Positions 1 through 12,294 are shown, numbered from the stretch's first letter. The stretch: 64,000 nucleotides of DNA from Morella rubra (GCA_003952965.2 CM025850.1:32599734-32663733), one strand, 5' to 3'. Notes: generated by a model from the letters alone, not told the origin. Numbers and translations: made by a program.

Positions 1-206
1 AATTTTGAGGATTAGAAATTTTGAGAGTTTTGAAGTCTGTGAAAAAGTAAAGATATTTTATGGAATTTGTTAAAAAAGTGAAGAAAGAGAAAATTTAAAT
101 GAATATTATAATAAAAAAAATAAATTGAAGAACAGAAAGAAATTATCTTATAATTTTTTAATATAAATAAAAATTTTAGGGGTAAAAATTTCCATCTCAA
201 ACACCA
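1..206. mobile_element. Truncated MITE-like AT-rich element at window edge
   Basis: AT-rich sequence ends with 'ctcaaacaccacc', the usual outer end of a common plant MITE class whose other end reads ggtggtgtttgag. Its interior resembles the AT-rich stretch at 39490-39830, with similar runs such as 'ttttatgga' and 'gttgacaaaaaa'. The left end lies outside the window, so terminal repeats cannot be paired. No coding potential. Confidence 0.4.
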
Positions 207-640
207 CCTAAATGAAACCGATTGAAGTCAAGTCTCAGAAGAAAGATTCTGACTCCGTGAAAGCTGAATTTCATTTTCTTATTTGCTTTTTTTAAAACTT
301 GAAATACTCTTCGATTAAGAAAAAAGAAAAAAAAAAAAGGTGAAGTAATACATACGGTTAAGTATTTTTTCTTCACCGTGATTTTTGACGTAGACTGACG
401 GTCGTACTAATTTAATATACCCTTTTCTTTTAAATGAGTGGATTTGAGGGCCAGAATTGCTGTAAGGAGGACTTCAGTATGCTATTGTCATTTGCAAATC
501 GTAGAAGAAAAAAAAGAGTCGGGCAATGTGTCATAATATTGATGGTCTTATTCTATAACATGATATATATTGAATTATTTTGTTTAGTTTAAAGTGAAAT
601 GTGACAAATTTAAACTATAAACTCCTAAACAAATTAAGAA
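207..640. other. Intergenic, nothing recognised
   Basis: AT-rich intergenic DNA with short A-runs. I see no ORF with family resemblance, no RNA gene and no repeat I can name. Confidence 0.5.
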
Positions 641-649
641 GAAAATACA

Positions 650-1545
650 CTTGGCACTCTCGTCTTATAATTTCGTGACATTAAGTCTATAAAATTTCAA
701 TCTTCGTTGATTTGCACCCCACAAGCCAATTGATCATTAAATGCAAAGGTAAATTTGTCATGTGACGTTCACTTGATTCACTCTCGCCCATTATACCCAT
801 TTTGCCATCTAAGAAAAATATACTTTGCACTCCCATCTTCCAATTTCGTGACATTTTTATCGATTTGCACTTCACAAGCCAAGTCACAGTTAAATGAGAC
901 TATAAATCTGTCATGTTGCAAAGCCTATTGGTTCAACCTCATGTTGATAATCAAAGGGAAAAAACAAAACACAAATCTCTCTCAATTGGAATCTCTCCAA
1001 AGTTTAAAAAAAATGTCAAAGATGAAATCACTCCAAATTCATATCTAACAATGAATTACAATTTAGGAAGCAAACTACTAAAGAAATAATGTAAGAAACA
1101 AATAACCAGATTTGAACTAACAAAATATGCTCCCTAAAAATCCTCTCTTGTCAACGGAGCACCATAATTTAAGGAATTTCCTAATTTACATTAGTGAATC
1201 AAGAGAGCAACAACTGACAGATTTACCATCACATTTAACTATCAATTGGTTTGTGGGGTGTAAATCGACCAATATTGAAACTTTATGGGCTCAATGTCAT
1301 GAAATAAGAAGACGAGGGGTGCAAAATGTTAATACCTCATAATTGGATGTGAAAATTGTATTTTCTTTAAAGAGCTGGACATAAAAAGCGGAAGTGAATC
1401 AAGCAGACGACATGTGATAGAGTTACTGTCACATTTAACGGTAAATTGGCTTGTGGGTGCAAATCGATGAATATTGAAACATTATGGGTTCAATGTCATG
1501 AAATTGGAAGACGTGGATGCAAGTATCAGTACCCTATAGTTAGGA
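650..1545. repeat. Complex inverted repeat (two forward, two reverse copies)
   Basis: A motif of about 100-140 bp (cactttgcactc..., aatttcgtgacatt..., gatttgcac.ccacaagccaa) occurs forward at about 652-790 and 822-930. It occurs reverse-complemented at about 1195-1340 and 1390-1530, where it reads ttggcttgtgggtgcaaatcg and tcaatgtcatgaaat. The copies differ by point changes and small gaps, so this is an old, nested foldback/MITE-like structure. Small ORFs across it are chance readings of the repeat. Confidence 0.65.
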
Positions 1546-1708
1546 GGCAAGTGTTTCTTATTCTCTTAAGCTTTTTGGTTCTTATCCCTGGGTGTTTACG
1601 GGGGCAGACCCCCCTAACTATTGTTCGCTTTGTTTTGTTTTGGTTTTGTTGTTCCTTGTACCTTCTGGTTTTTTCATTTCAATGAAGTATTGCTTATAAA
1701 AAAAAACA
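1541..1708 (+). mobile_element. 5'-truncated LINE 3' end
   Basis: The stretch ends 'gaagtattgcttata' followed by a poly-A run, a form typical of plant LINE 3' termini. It is bracketed by an 8 bp direct repeat 'cctatagt' (1533-1540 and 1709-1716) that may be the target duplication. The short T/G-rich reading before the tail looks like the last codons of a LINE ORF. The same 3' end occurs reversed at 16985-17040. Confidence 0.55.
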
Positions 1709-1888
1709 CCTATAGTCAAAGGAAAAAAAGTGGTATTTGTCCGCTAATAAAAGGATGGATACTAATCTTGTAAGATTAGATTATGATAATGTTTGATTAT
1801 TTTACGGTATTTAATTCATGAGGGTGGGATCAAGCTAATACAGTGACAAACTTCGGACATTCAAAATTGTCTCACACGGAAGACTAAA

Positions 1889-1935
1889 TAAGTCAGGATT
1901 GACTTAGAAAAAAAAAAAAAGTTAAGTCAGGATTG
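1889..1935 (+). mobile_element. Minimal poly-A insertion with 13 bp target duplication
   Basis: The 13 bp 'taagtcaggattg' stands at 1889-1901 and again at 1923-1935. Between them is only 'acttag' followed by about 13 A and 'gt'. This fits target-primed reverse transcription that stopped after copying little more than the poly-A tail. The 'cttag-A(n)' junction matches the longer non-LTR element ending near 44980. Confidence 0.6.
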
Positions 1936-3330
1936 GACGAGTCCCATTACATTATTTGGGACTTGAATGCCAACTCAATAACCCTCCTAATTGTATAACA
2001 TTTTCTTTCAGAAAAGTTAATGGTTTTTAAGGTTGGTGCCTATGGAAAACCTGAAAAGCAACTAGAAAAGGCTATCAAAATTACATTTACGTACAGCATG
2101 CGGACTCGTTGAGTGCAGAATGATATCATTAAAGTAGTTCAGATGGTACTGAATGGGATTAGGTTCTCCTTCCGCCCGGCTGGCCTCCATTGGCATAGCA
2201 GCCGTCTACCTAATAAACAATTTCCAATGAAGAACTACTAGTTCAAACAACCACACCTCTTTAGGCGCGCGGCGTGTTGAATAATACCTTTTTGTATACA
2301 TAGTGGAGTTTGAGTCTTGTAGGAATGGCCAACCGATGCTATCACGTGCACCTCTTTCGTTTGGAATTCTATGTATCCCCTTATATGTCAATATCCTATT
2401 CATCATGGAATTTTAGCTGTAGCAATTGATCTTTAGCTTCAAAAGAATTTACCGATCTCAGGGGCGGAATCAAGAATGAATTTAAAGAGAGTAAACTCCT
2501 AAGAAAAATAACAAAAAATAAATAAATAAATTACTACATTATGCAAAAAAATGTCTTAGAGTTAAAATATCGAAAATTAAGGACTAAAAACATTAAAAAT
2601 ATATTATATTGAAATACACATATTGTACTATTTGCTGAGACAAAGGTGTCAATTGGATCCTATAGGTCTGCATCTTCTGAAAATGTTGCAAAATGACTTT
2701 ATTCTCAATAATCAAACATTTTTGTCTCGATGTATACTATCACACTATCATTCATCCAATCTTGATAATCTTCATCGTAGAGAACATCTTTCATTCAGTA
2801 TACAATTTGAATTAACAGTTTTGAACTAACAATTTTGAACTTGACAGTTTAATAATTCAATATACAATTTTATAATTTCACATATAACAAGGCTTGGACT
2901 AGGCTTTAAGGGGCGGGCGGCCCTGGGCTAAAGGGGGGCATATTAGTTATTAAAAAAAAAAAATTCAAATTTTTTACATTGGCCAACTGGGGCTAAGGCC
3001 TTGGTTGGCCCCCTAAGATCTGTCAATGCCTATCTTTGATACTTTATATTAAGATGGAATCTATCGCATAATTTAAGTGCGGATCTTTTGATAACTTCTA
3101 TTATTTTGCTTAAAGTTTTGGAGGTTAGTATATAATAAAAAGGCTTGAATGCATCCACAATCTGTATATTCGAATGTTGCATATATGTCTTCATGGTAAA
3201 CAAAGTTTTTTCATTCATGTGGTAGTGTTTCTATTAAAAAAGTACCCATCCGTCTGCCTCCGTTTCAAAAACTAACGGGAGCTGCTGACGTATCATTGGA
3301 GATCCATATGTATTCGAATCATAATGCGCC
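1936..3330. other. Intergenic, nothing recognised
   Basis: No supported gene. A G/C-rich patch with pyrimidine/purine tracts occurs at about 2890-3010 beside an A12 run, possibly an old element end. ORFs here are short, without recognisable domains, and overlap on opposite strands. Confidence 0.45.
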
Positions 3331-3334
3331 GCGT

Positions 3335-3522
3335 GTTAAGGCTTGAGCCTCGGTGGTATGTTCCCTCTAAAGTCTCAAATTCAAAACCTCACAAGTGCTA
3401 CCAATCTTTGAGATCACTCCAGGACCTTTAGCATAGTAATTGTTTGGTTTGTGTAGGACGCTTCGAGATTAGTCGAGGTATGCATAAACTAGCCTAGACA
3501 CTCGGTTGAGAAAAAAAAAACA
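3335..3522 (+). mobile_element. tRNA-derived SINE
   Basis: The left part (gcttgagcctcggtggta, then ctcaaattcaaaacctc) resembles degenerate pol III A and B boxes. The right part (gattagtcgaggt, then gcctagacactcggttgag) matches the 3' end common to plant tRNA-derived SINEs. The element ends in A10. I could not define a convincing target duplication. Recognised from family resemblance, not by alignment. Confidence 0.6.
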
Positions 3523-4125
3523 AACGTGTCAAAGAAGCAACCTAACTAGGACATCCCGGCATTAGTGGAGGTGCGACACCAGATAAGCCAACCTATATAC
3601 CCCTCGTCCTATATGTTTCTTTCCTCTGCTGGTATAATCAAATCAAGAGATACCACCCACCGGCCTATGGCGAGAAATTCTAACTAGGTAGAAATAGTAT
3701 AGTAATAGAGAATTGCTTCAAGGTCCTTGCACAAAGTTCAAGACAAGAACAATTGAGTATTTAAAGGAACGTGGTAGCTTTCAAGTCAAATTATAGATTT
3801 AGCTTCAATATTTTTTAGAGGACAAAGGGTTTTAACGTCTCTGAAGGAGTATGATCAGTTGGAAACGTCGCCTGCTAGTTGGGCGGTCGCAATCCTGCGT
3901 CACCCCTAGCTGACAACAAGCTCAATTTTGTAGTATAATTTTAGGTTCGTTTCGTTTTTGTCTGTTGTCTCTCAACGCATGCGAGTAGACAACTAGTTAC
4001 AAATCTTTCGTCTTTACGGACAATATTTCCAAGATTTTCCTGTTTTTGATTGACAACTGTTAGGAGCTTTGGCAGTTGATTTACAATACTTTCCAGTCCA
4101 ATTGCTTTGGTTGAGGCTAAAAAAT
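3523..4125. other. Upstream region of F-box gene 1
   Basis: Intergenic, presumed promoter and 5' leader of the F-box gene starting at 4126. An in-frame ATG lies upstream at 4069, but the F-box follows the ATG at 4126 at the usual short distance. No unambiguous TATA box is seen. Confidence 0.35.
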
Positions 4126-5772
4126 ATGGAGGAAAGGCTTGATCGGATCAGCAGTTTACCAGTTGAAATCCTCCGGCGCATCTCGTCGCTCCTCCCATTA
4201 GAAGAGGCAGTAAGAACCAGCACTCTTTCATCTGTATGGAAGAGCCTTTGGACCCCAGTTCAAGTGGATATGGAGTTCGATACACACCTGAAAACCCGCC
4301 ATGAAGCTAGCAAAGAGGTAATAGAAGTCATCAGTCCAGTATTAAGGTCATATGCCAGTCCTGAGGTATGGAAGTTCTGCCTCACCTTTCCTGAGAGCGA
4401 CAAAGAGCCCAGCTTAGAAGCGAAGGATGAAGTTATTGTATTAGCTACTAAAGGGACAGAGAGAGAGCTTCATCTTGAGTTCTCCAAGAGGCAGAAACGG
4501 ACTGGTCATTTGAAATTGGAGCAAACTTGTAAGGGATTTTCAAACCATCATGACATGCAGATGGCAGGTTTTTCTACTCTGAAGACGCTCCATCTCAGGT
4601 CGGTTCCCTTCCTTGCCAGAGACTTGGTTTCGGCTCTGTTTTCCAATTGCAAGCTTCTGGAAAGTTTGAAGCTTGACAAGTGTACTGGATTAGAAAGCCT
4701 CGATATAGAAGCGGGTGACTGTCTTCGGAGCCTAATTGTGGTGAATTGTGCAGATATTTTGCATATCAAAATCTCTGCACGAAAGCTCGTTTCATTTTGG
4801 TATCAAGGAAGTCTTCCTCAGATCAAACTGACAAACACCCCAAATTTGGTCGATGTGATGCTTAATTTGAAGGATGGTGTTGGCCATTATGAGTTTGATT
4901 GTGAGGAAGTCCTATCGCTTTTCGCCTCACTCAAGGAAGTCGAAATTCTTACCATTAGCGGCTGGCTTCTTGAGGTATATAATCCTTCACCTGACATTTT
5001 GTTGTTCTTGTTCTTGTTCTTTTTTTTTTTTAATTTTGTTTGAACCTTAACAATAGCATTAGCATCTCCCTTTCTTTGCTGACAAAGAACTATTTGCATG
5101 CCATTTCCAAAGTGGCTCTGTTCAGCAGGGGTAATTTTCAAACGGCTTGAATTCCAATTCAACAAATTAAAGGAGTTAAGATGGATTGATTCTTTGATAA
5201 ACAGGCCCAAGAGGGATTCTCTGGCTTCCTTCATTAACATAGCTCCTTCCTTGGAGAAGCTGTTTGTCAGAGTAAGTCTCTTCCACAACCTCTGCAAAGA
5301 TGCAACTTCCATTTCATTCACTGACTTCTTTCATCTTAAAAATTGAAAAATGCAGGTTGACCGCAGCCAGAGCTCTGTCCCCTGTCCATGTTTTCACCAA
5401 TACTGGCATGAACCTCACCTGTGGATGGATTTTACAGCCGTTAAATCCAGTACTACCCAACTCAAGCACTTAAAAGTTGTTGGGTTCCTAGGCTTTCGCG
5501 TCGAAGATGATCAATTACTACTAATGGAGCTTTTACTTAACAAGGCAATTGTTCTCAGCTCAATGAATGTAATATCTCCATCGAAGCGATCATGGCGGGT
5601 TGTAAAGGTCCCTTTGTGTCAACTGAAGCCGGCATCATCGTGGAACCACCAAAAGCATATTGCAGTTTTATCTCCGAACAAGGAATTCTTCTTTGTATTC
5701 ACAGAAGAAATTTACGGCCATCAAGGTGGATTTGAAAGTTCTTTCCCCCCCAGCTTCTTTCCCGGTTGTTGA
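4126..5772 (+). CDS. F-box/LRR (RNI-like) protein, paralogue 1
   Basis: Predicted SCF-type E3 ubiquitin ligase adaptor: the F-box would bind an ASK/SKP1 protein and the leucine-rich part the substrate, which is unknown. Three exons, 4126-4974, 5113-5271 and 5356-5772, with GT-AG introns, give about 474 residues. The F-box covers residues about 5-45 (ISSLPVEILRRISSLLPL, then SVWKSLW). Irregular leucine-rich repeats follow (LKTLHLRS, CKLLESLKLDKC, VEILTISGWL). The paralogue at 9206 has the same exon 1 and exon 2 lengths (849 and 159 nt) and junctions, which supports the model. No clear FBD domain is seen. An alternative in-frame start at 4069 would add 19 residues. Unspliced read-through stops shortly after exon 1. 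Confidence 0.85.
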
Positions 5773-6373
5773 GGGAAGAAGTCTTGGAAACATAGACATA
5801 GTAATCCAGGTTTGTACCTATTCAACGCAAGCTAGGCCTCAACTCTCAAGCTGACTAAAAAGGCTTATTCTAGATTTTGGTGCTTGGGTAAAGCATTTGA
5901 AGCTTGTGGGATTGAAAATTCTTGGCAAACAAGTCAGAGCAGCAGTTGGTTATCAGGAATAGGACTGTAACACGTCTCTCCAATTATCTCATGTAGCTTA
6001 CGCTACAAGAAACTTATAAACCTCTTCGAATTTCAACCTTACATGGTCTGCTTGCGACTGTTCTATCCCGCTTAGCATAAGATATGTTCTCTGACGTTTC
6101 TTCTACTTGCATCTCGCATTACATTCGAGGTCAAATCCTGCTTCACGACTACCTACGGGATTAAAGTTAAAGCAAGCTGCAGGAGGCATCCCAAGTAAAA
6201 CGAATAACTTAGCAGGTCGTCAAGGCTTCGGAGATGCACGAAAATTATTCGTAGTTGGTAGGTAGTGGACTTTCTTAGCGGCCCAGCTAATGGCAGAATT
6301 GGCAGATTCTTTGGTTAACCCGAAAAATGCCCTCTTTTATTTTTTGGATATCTATTCTCAACACGTAAAACTC
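5773..6373. other. 3' flank of F-box gene 1
   Basis: Presumed 3' UTR and intergenic DNA. The small reading at 5660-5854 is in another frame of exon 3 and is not supported. No other feature seen. Confidence 0.4.
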
Positions 6374-6443
6374 GTGGAAAGCGTTTGCATTTTTTTTTTT
6401 TTTTTTTTTTTTTTTGGGTGTGTGGGTGGAAAGCGTCTGCATT
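6374..6443 (-). mobile_element. Minimal retroposed poly-A insertion (minus orientation)
   Basis: An 18 bp repeat, gtggaaagcgtttgcatt at 6374-6391 and gtggaaagcgtctgcatt at 6426-6443 (one mismatch), flanks a run of about 25 T and the decamer 'gggtgtgtgg'. Read on the minus strand this is ten bases followed by a long poly-A tail, flanked by a target duplication, as expected of a severely 5'-truncated retroposition. Confidence 0.6.
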
Positions 6444-6915
6444 CACATATGGCTTCCCAGTCCCACTACTCGAGAGTTACCATTTGCTTTCAGCAGAGTA
6501 ATTCAAAAAGCAATTATGTATGTCACTGATTGAAATCATCAATGGTGACCGGTGTGGAGGAAATGGTCCCACGGTGCACCATTCCAAATGGCAGGAGTTT
6601 GGTTCAAAGCCCCGTAGCAACAAACATACCACAATTTGAACAATACGCGTGGTGAGAATCGCTGCAAGTGTGGAGCACATTTGGAGCGGTTTATCGTCCA
6701 AGTCCAATGTGAAGGGTTTATTACCTAAAAAACAAGAATTCGCAATTTTAAGGGAATTACAAAAAGTAACTTTCCAGAAGTAGGTTCAAGTTGCTGTCCT
6801 TATTCTCTTTCATGCTTTTCTTCTTCTTGTCTTTTCAAGGTAATTTGTCATTTAGAATGGTTGTTGTTCTGCACGAGGCATTTTGCTAGCTTCTTTGTTC
6901 TGAACACGATAAAAA
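6444..6915. other. Intergenic, nothing recognised
   Basis: No ORF or repeat that I can support. Confidence 0.45.
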
Positions 6916-7400
6916 AAGGCTTGATTAGTCTATTAGTCTTAGAGTATGACCAAATTTTAAATTGATCCTTAGGATTTATTTGTTTATATATACTATTCTT
7001 TGTAGAATATTTTGTATCCTAAAGTGATTATTCCATCAACTCAGTTGGCCCAATTAACAGGATAAATCTTACGTGACTCACAGAGACACGTCACCACCAA
7101 TCGTAAGTAGCCACGTGTCTCCAAGTGGATCGAAGGTGCATTGTCTTTAAAAAAGACATGTCCAATATAGTGTTATGAGCTAATGTTTTAGGTTCAAGTG
7201 GCGTAGACAATTTGATGTAGATATTAAATTAACAGTCATCGGTCCAACTTGACAGTTAGAGTGACTTGGAGATAAGTGGATGCTTGCAAGTGGTGGTGAG
7301 GTGTCTCTGTTAGTCACGTAGAATTTATTCTATTAATGGCGTCAATCGAATTGATAGAATAGTCACTCCAACACACGAAAGATAGGTTAGACATTCTCCT
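6916..7400. mobile_element. Foldback MITE
   Basis: The arm at about 7016-7140 (attattccatcaactcagtt..., acgtgactcacagagacac, caccacc, gtgtctccaagt) is reverse-complementary to about 7250-7375 (acttggagataagtgg, ggtggtgaggtgtctctgtt, gtcacgtagaa, gatagaatagtcactcc). The roughly 115 bp arms enclose a 110 bp loop. The outer left end (aggcttgattagtctattag) matches the left end of the element at 37295, so the two are probably one family. The right outer end is lost here. Confidence 0.65.
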
Positions 7401-9205
7401 GTGAAGGGCTCAATAAAACGTTTGGTCCACACATGATTCTGGTCAATTCTGTTGCATCACTCGCTTTTCATCAAAATTCAATGGAGTAGCTGGTGAGTGA
7501 TTGCCCAGGCATTCAAAAATTTCCACAAAGTCCAAACTATTCAATTCGGAGCTGATGATATTTCTAATATTTGTTCTAGAGACTGATAAAAAATAAAAAG
7601 AAAAAAATTGATTCTTTATCCTAACGTGAATATGAGGACTTTTCTAATTTCTATGGTCCCAAATTGTGTACTCTCAGCTCCACTTGCATAGGGCATTTGG
7701 CTATTGTCGGAACTAGTGTATCATTTTTTCTTGTAACATTTAGCTGTTCTATGTTTACGGTATACTAGATAATTGCATATGTAAAAGGATATATAATTAG
7801 CTTTGCACCTTTCAATTATGAGTTCTTGACATTTTACATAACAATCTATTAGTTTTGTTACATTATATATATCAATTATTAATTTTAGACGCTATGCGTC
7901 TTCCGTTAAAATTTTCTTCAATTAATATTTTAGCCTAAAAAATTACGATTTTATACTCGTAGAATAGTCATAGTCAAAGTAATTATGGGGGAAAATCATC
8001 ATTTTATCGGTCAAAATATTATTTTAAAAAAAAATACAAAGTGTATAAAATTAATAGTTTATCGGTATAATGTGACAAAAATTATACATTGGCATGCAAA
8101 ATGTGTAGACCTACATAATTAAAGTTTGCAAAATGTATTTATAAAAAAAAATGCTAGACATTTATGCTTTAAATAAAAAAACTCTAGCTTTTCGTCTCTA
8201 GGGAATGGTTAACTGGCCAAGTGGATATGAAACAAACTCGTATAGCCAATTTAGACAACTCAACTCAACTGGTTTTAAAATAACGATTTTTTTTTTTTCC
8301 GGTTTACGCGTTGTTCCACTTTTGATCAACTATAGTTATCATAATGTTTGACTTTATTTGCTCTCAAAGATTAAACAGTCCTCCTCCGCAAGTACAAGAT
8401 ATTCCGTACTAACCTTTTATTCCCCTGTTCTGACAAATTCAGCACGAAAACAGGGCATTAAGAAAGTTCACACGATCTGCAGGTTTGGGGGACAGCTGAT
8501 TAGTCTTCAAACGTGCATGGTTAACAGTCACAAGCATTCAAAACCGCGGTCACACTTTCTCCCAACGCGTTTGCCCCTCTAGAAAGTCGCGACTTAAGGG
8601 AAATATAGGTACGAATTTGGCTAATTGGAGAAACCATTACAGAAAATTCTTGTCTCGACTTTTCCTGTCGATATCTAACTGCCGATCGATAAATATGGAA
8701 CGTATTGGTTTCTTTCCGTACTCTCTCTACGGAAACCACCGCTCTGGATAGCAACTTCGAAGAAAGGTCCAGTAGTCCTTGTGCCAATCTTTCCACAAAA
8801 TAGTTGACAAATGGGTAGGATACAAATATATTCGCTCCTCTTTTAGTTTTTGCAGGTCCCCACTTGCAACCAAAGTGGCCCATATGTAGAAGGAGAAAGT
8901 GTATTCCTATTCACACGCTTCTGGATAAGACTTGAAGTTGTGATCAGTCATTTCGAATGCAGAGTTTGTACATTATGTTCCTCGTTTGCCCTACTTCATT
9001 ATTGAATGAAAAATCGTTGCATTTGGTAAAAAATATGAAAGATGCTGATCGAGTTCTGTGGCCTCAATTTGATGTTGACCAACGTTAAATCATTAAAAAA
9101 TGTGGAGGGTCCACCATCATCTCCCTCAGAAGGCAATCAACTGCAATGCTCCAAGTCTCCTATATGAGTTGCTTTTTGGGGAAAGACCGGAGCAGAGAAA
9201 CAACA
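7401..9205. other. Intergenic, upstream of F-box gene 2
   Basis: AT-rich DNA without a supported gene. The minus-strand reading at 8521-8883 and plus reading at 8358-8582 overlap each other and show no domain. The last few hundred bases presumably hold the promoter of the F-box gene at 9206. Confidence 0.45.
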
Positions 9206-10871
9206 ATGGTGGATAATCCTGACTTTCTTAGCGCTTTACCCAACGATGTTATCCATGCTATCTTTTCGTTCCTACCACTGAAACATGCTGTGCAAACTAG
9301 CTTTCTTTCTACTGCATGGAGAAGGCTTTGGATACCAATCCATGTCAACTTGGACGTTGATTTAGATGAAGCAGCTGGGAGCCATGAAGTAAGTAAAGTG
9401 GTAACAGGACTCATTGGCACCTTCCTGATCTCTTGCAATGGCCCGCGAAAGCTCTGTCTTGGACTTCCGAAGAGTGAGAAAGTGAATCTGAAAGGGAAGA
9501 ATGAATGGATTCTCATGGCTACGAAGGTGGAAAAAAAGGAACTTCATCTAAGCTTTTCTGAAGGTAATCGACCTACAAGGGACAACTTCCATTTGATATT
9601 GGACATAAATTGTCCAAGTCTGAGAAACTCCTTTAGGTTCGCATCAAGCTTTGCTTCTCTCAAGATTCTCCATCTCCGATCCCTAACCCATTTATCCAAG
9701 AACATGGTTGCAGCTTTGTTTTCCAACTGTCAACTTCTTGAAGCCTTAAAGCTTGTTAAATGCATAGGCTTGCAGCATCTAGACCTTAAAGGCGGTAGCC
9801 ATTTTGAGAGCTTTGAAATGCTGGATTGTCCACAGGTTGTTAAAGTTGATCTATCTGCGCCTAACCTAAAATCATTTCGGTACCGTGGGGTCCTTTCATG
9901 TATTCAGATAAAGGAAGCTTCGGGTTTGATCGATGCGTTGCTTGATTTCAGAGGTGGTCCTGGCCTCTGGGAGTTCGACTGCGAGGAAATTATTTCTCTT
10001 CTAAAAGCCTTAAAGGATATTGAAGTCCTAACTCTCAGCGGCTGGCTTATTGAGGTTTTGAAATTTTCCCTTTTTTCTAATCTTGACGCGAGACAGTTTC
10101 ATATTGGAGTACAAGAATGTTGATCTATATATCCTTTTCCACTCTAACATGAAATCTGTGCTTTTTTGCATAGTGGATGTGCTCAGCAGGAGTAATTTTT
10201 GGAAAGCTTGATTTCCAATTCAACAAACTGAAGGAGTTATGGTGGATAGGCTCCCAGATGGACGGAACAAAACGTGACTCAATGGCTTGCTTCTTGAACG
10301 CCACCCCTTCACTGGAGAGGCTGTTCATAGATGTAAGCAATTTGCTTTCAGCAAATCTAGGTTCATACATATTGGCTGTGCTTGATGCTGACTGGTTTAT
10401 CTCCTTCTCATCTTTGACATTCTTTTGATGAATTACTCTTTAACTCGTTTATTTCATTCAAAATTTTCACAGATAATTGATAAGCAGATCGTAGCTTCTT
10501 TTCCCTGCAAGTTTTTTCATCATTTCTGGCACGAGCCTCATCTATGGATGGATTATGCAACCGTGAAGTGTAATACTTTAGCACTCCAACGTCTTAAAAC
10601 TGCAATTATTTCGGGCTTCACCGCCCAAAAGGAAGAGTTACTGTTAATAGATCTTTTGCATAACAAGGCAACACTGCTGTCTTTGTTCGTAAAGTCGCCT
10701 CAAAATGATTGTTGCCGCCGGGTGGCAGTGGGCACAAACGGTCAACTCAAGCAAACTTGGACTAGCAAGTGGAGCAACATTCCAGTTGCAAACGGAGAAA
10801 GTGAATGGTTCACCGAATATCTAGAGGAAGATTGCGGGGACCTACGTCCAGCCCATAGCAAAGTTTTGTAG
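9206..10871 (+). CDS. F-box/LRR (RNI-like) protein, paralogue 2
   Basis: Second member of the tandem F-box pair, with the same predicted role as a substrate adaptor of an SCF ubiquitin ligase. Exons 9206-10054, 10174-10332 and 10473-10871 give about 468 residues. The F-box is near the N-terminus (FLSALPNDVIHAIFSFLPL, then STAWRRLW). Leucine-rich repeats follow (LKILHLRS, CQLLEALKLVKC, IEVLTLSGWL). Blocks shared with paralogue 1 include EFDCEE, CSAGVIF, FQFNKLKEL and WHEPHLWMD. The C-termini diverge. An in-frame ATG at 9146 would add 20 residues; 9206 is preferred because it places the F-box as in paralogue 1. Reading frame is intact. Confidence 0.86.
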
Positions 10872-12064
10872 TTATTTCCTTTTCTTTGCGTATTAATAAT
10901 AAGAGAAGGCTCATTATTTTTTTAGTGTCTGTTCATGCTTCTGTTATATATGCTCGACTCTACGAATTTTGCCTCATGAGAGACCATGATTCCATTCCCA
11001 AATTAAGTTGAGTATATATTGAAGGATTTGCAAATGTTTCTGATGGATTTAACTAAAATAGTTGTATATGTTGATGTCCCTATGTACCAGAGTCTACTGA
11101 CGAAGCAAAAGTTAGGGGTGGCCGTGGGGGCAATTGGACTTTTGGGCAGAACAGAGAGGACTAAATTAAAAAAAGAGCTAAAGAAGAGATGCTCAAACAA
11201 AAAACTGTAGGAAATTAGATATGCACACCGGAATTTAGATCGATATACTTCTAGCCATAAGTGTTCAAGTGTTTACCTTTATACTGTAAAAGAAAAGACA
11301 CCTAAAAGTAATAGGGTTCTTCTAGCCTATTCATTAACTATATTAGCCGTATTCATAGAATACACATACCTTTATTTTATAGACTAGATTAGGAATAGAA
11401 TTCAAAATACCCACTATTTAAATTCAAAACTTAGTAGGCTAGATATGTTACCAACTTAAGGAAAATATTCAAAATATTTTACAAAAACAACTTTCAAGTT
11501 CTGTGGTCAAAGTCGGTTCATGATGAGCTGACTTCGTGCCAATCTTCAGCCACTCATTAAGTCGGTAATAAGCCGATAGATAGACAAATCTGGAAAGAGG
11601 CAAAAGCGGAGAGAGACGATGGCTCGACCGCTCGAGAAACAGAGAGTTGATGGCAGAGAGAGGGGCAATGGAAAGAGTGAGAGAGATTGATACCATCAAA
11701 CCTTCCCTTCAAAATCAATACTGTCTCTTTTTTCTTTTTCTTTTTTTTTTTGCGTCCAACCCATCTCTATCGTTGAGATGCCTTGCTATGCTATGCTCTG
11801 CTGACTGCTCTTCTCCGCGCTAGTGGGTAGAAAGCAAAACTGTTAAGTTTTTGTTTTTCTCTACAAGCAAAGCAACACAGTTCAGATTTTGTTTTCTGTT
11901 GCACTAAGAGATTGCTCTTGAGCCAAAGATAAGCAATAGTTGATGTACCCGTGTCATGATCTCTACTTCATTTTTCTTTTCTTTTTCTAATCACCTTGCT
12001 GACTCCCATTGTCTTGTGCCTTAGATGACAGTCTTTTACTCTACATTTCTTTCTCTAAATTTAC
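10872..12064. other. Intergenic, nothing recognised
   Basis: 3' flank of F-box gene 2, then pyrimidine-rich DNA. Small readings at 11019-11210 and 11469-11699 (minus) lack any domain. This is the pre-insertion target of the copia element that follows. Confidence 0.45.
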
Positions 12065-12069
12065 TATCT

Positions 12070-12294
12070 TAATAGAGCTAGTCAATCATTTTTCTTTGTT
12101 AGCTTTATTGTTATTAGTCAGATACATTATTACCTCTGCAACTTTGTACTGCAATGCTTGTATATAAGCAATGCTTTCATGTAATTACTTATTACGTTGA
12201 ATATACACAGAATTCACAAACTCTCTCTTTCTTCTTTTCTCTCGCCTATCTCTCAAACTCAGCTCGTGTTCATCACTGATCACAAGCTTCTACA
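12070..12294 (+). repeat. Copia 5' LTR
   Basis: 225 bp, starting taatagagctag and ending gcttctaca, directly before the primer binding site. It has an extra 'gcttgtatataagcaat' segment absent from the 3' LTR. This contains a TATA-like 'tatataag' and duplicates the 'gcaatgctt' beside it. Confidence 0.9.

Noticed and set aside
4887-5321. 144-codon minus-strand ORF spanning F-box gene 1 intron 1 and exon 2
   Set aside because: Antisense shadow with poly-Lys from the intron T-run and no domain.
9160-9726. Antisense ORFs over F-box gene 2 exon 1
   Set aside because: Shadows of a well-supported sense exon, with no domain.
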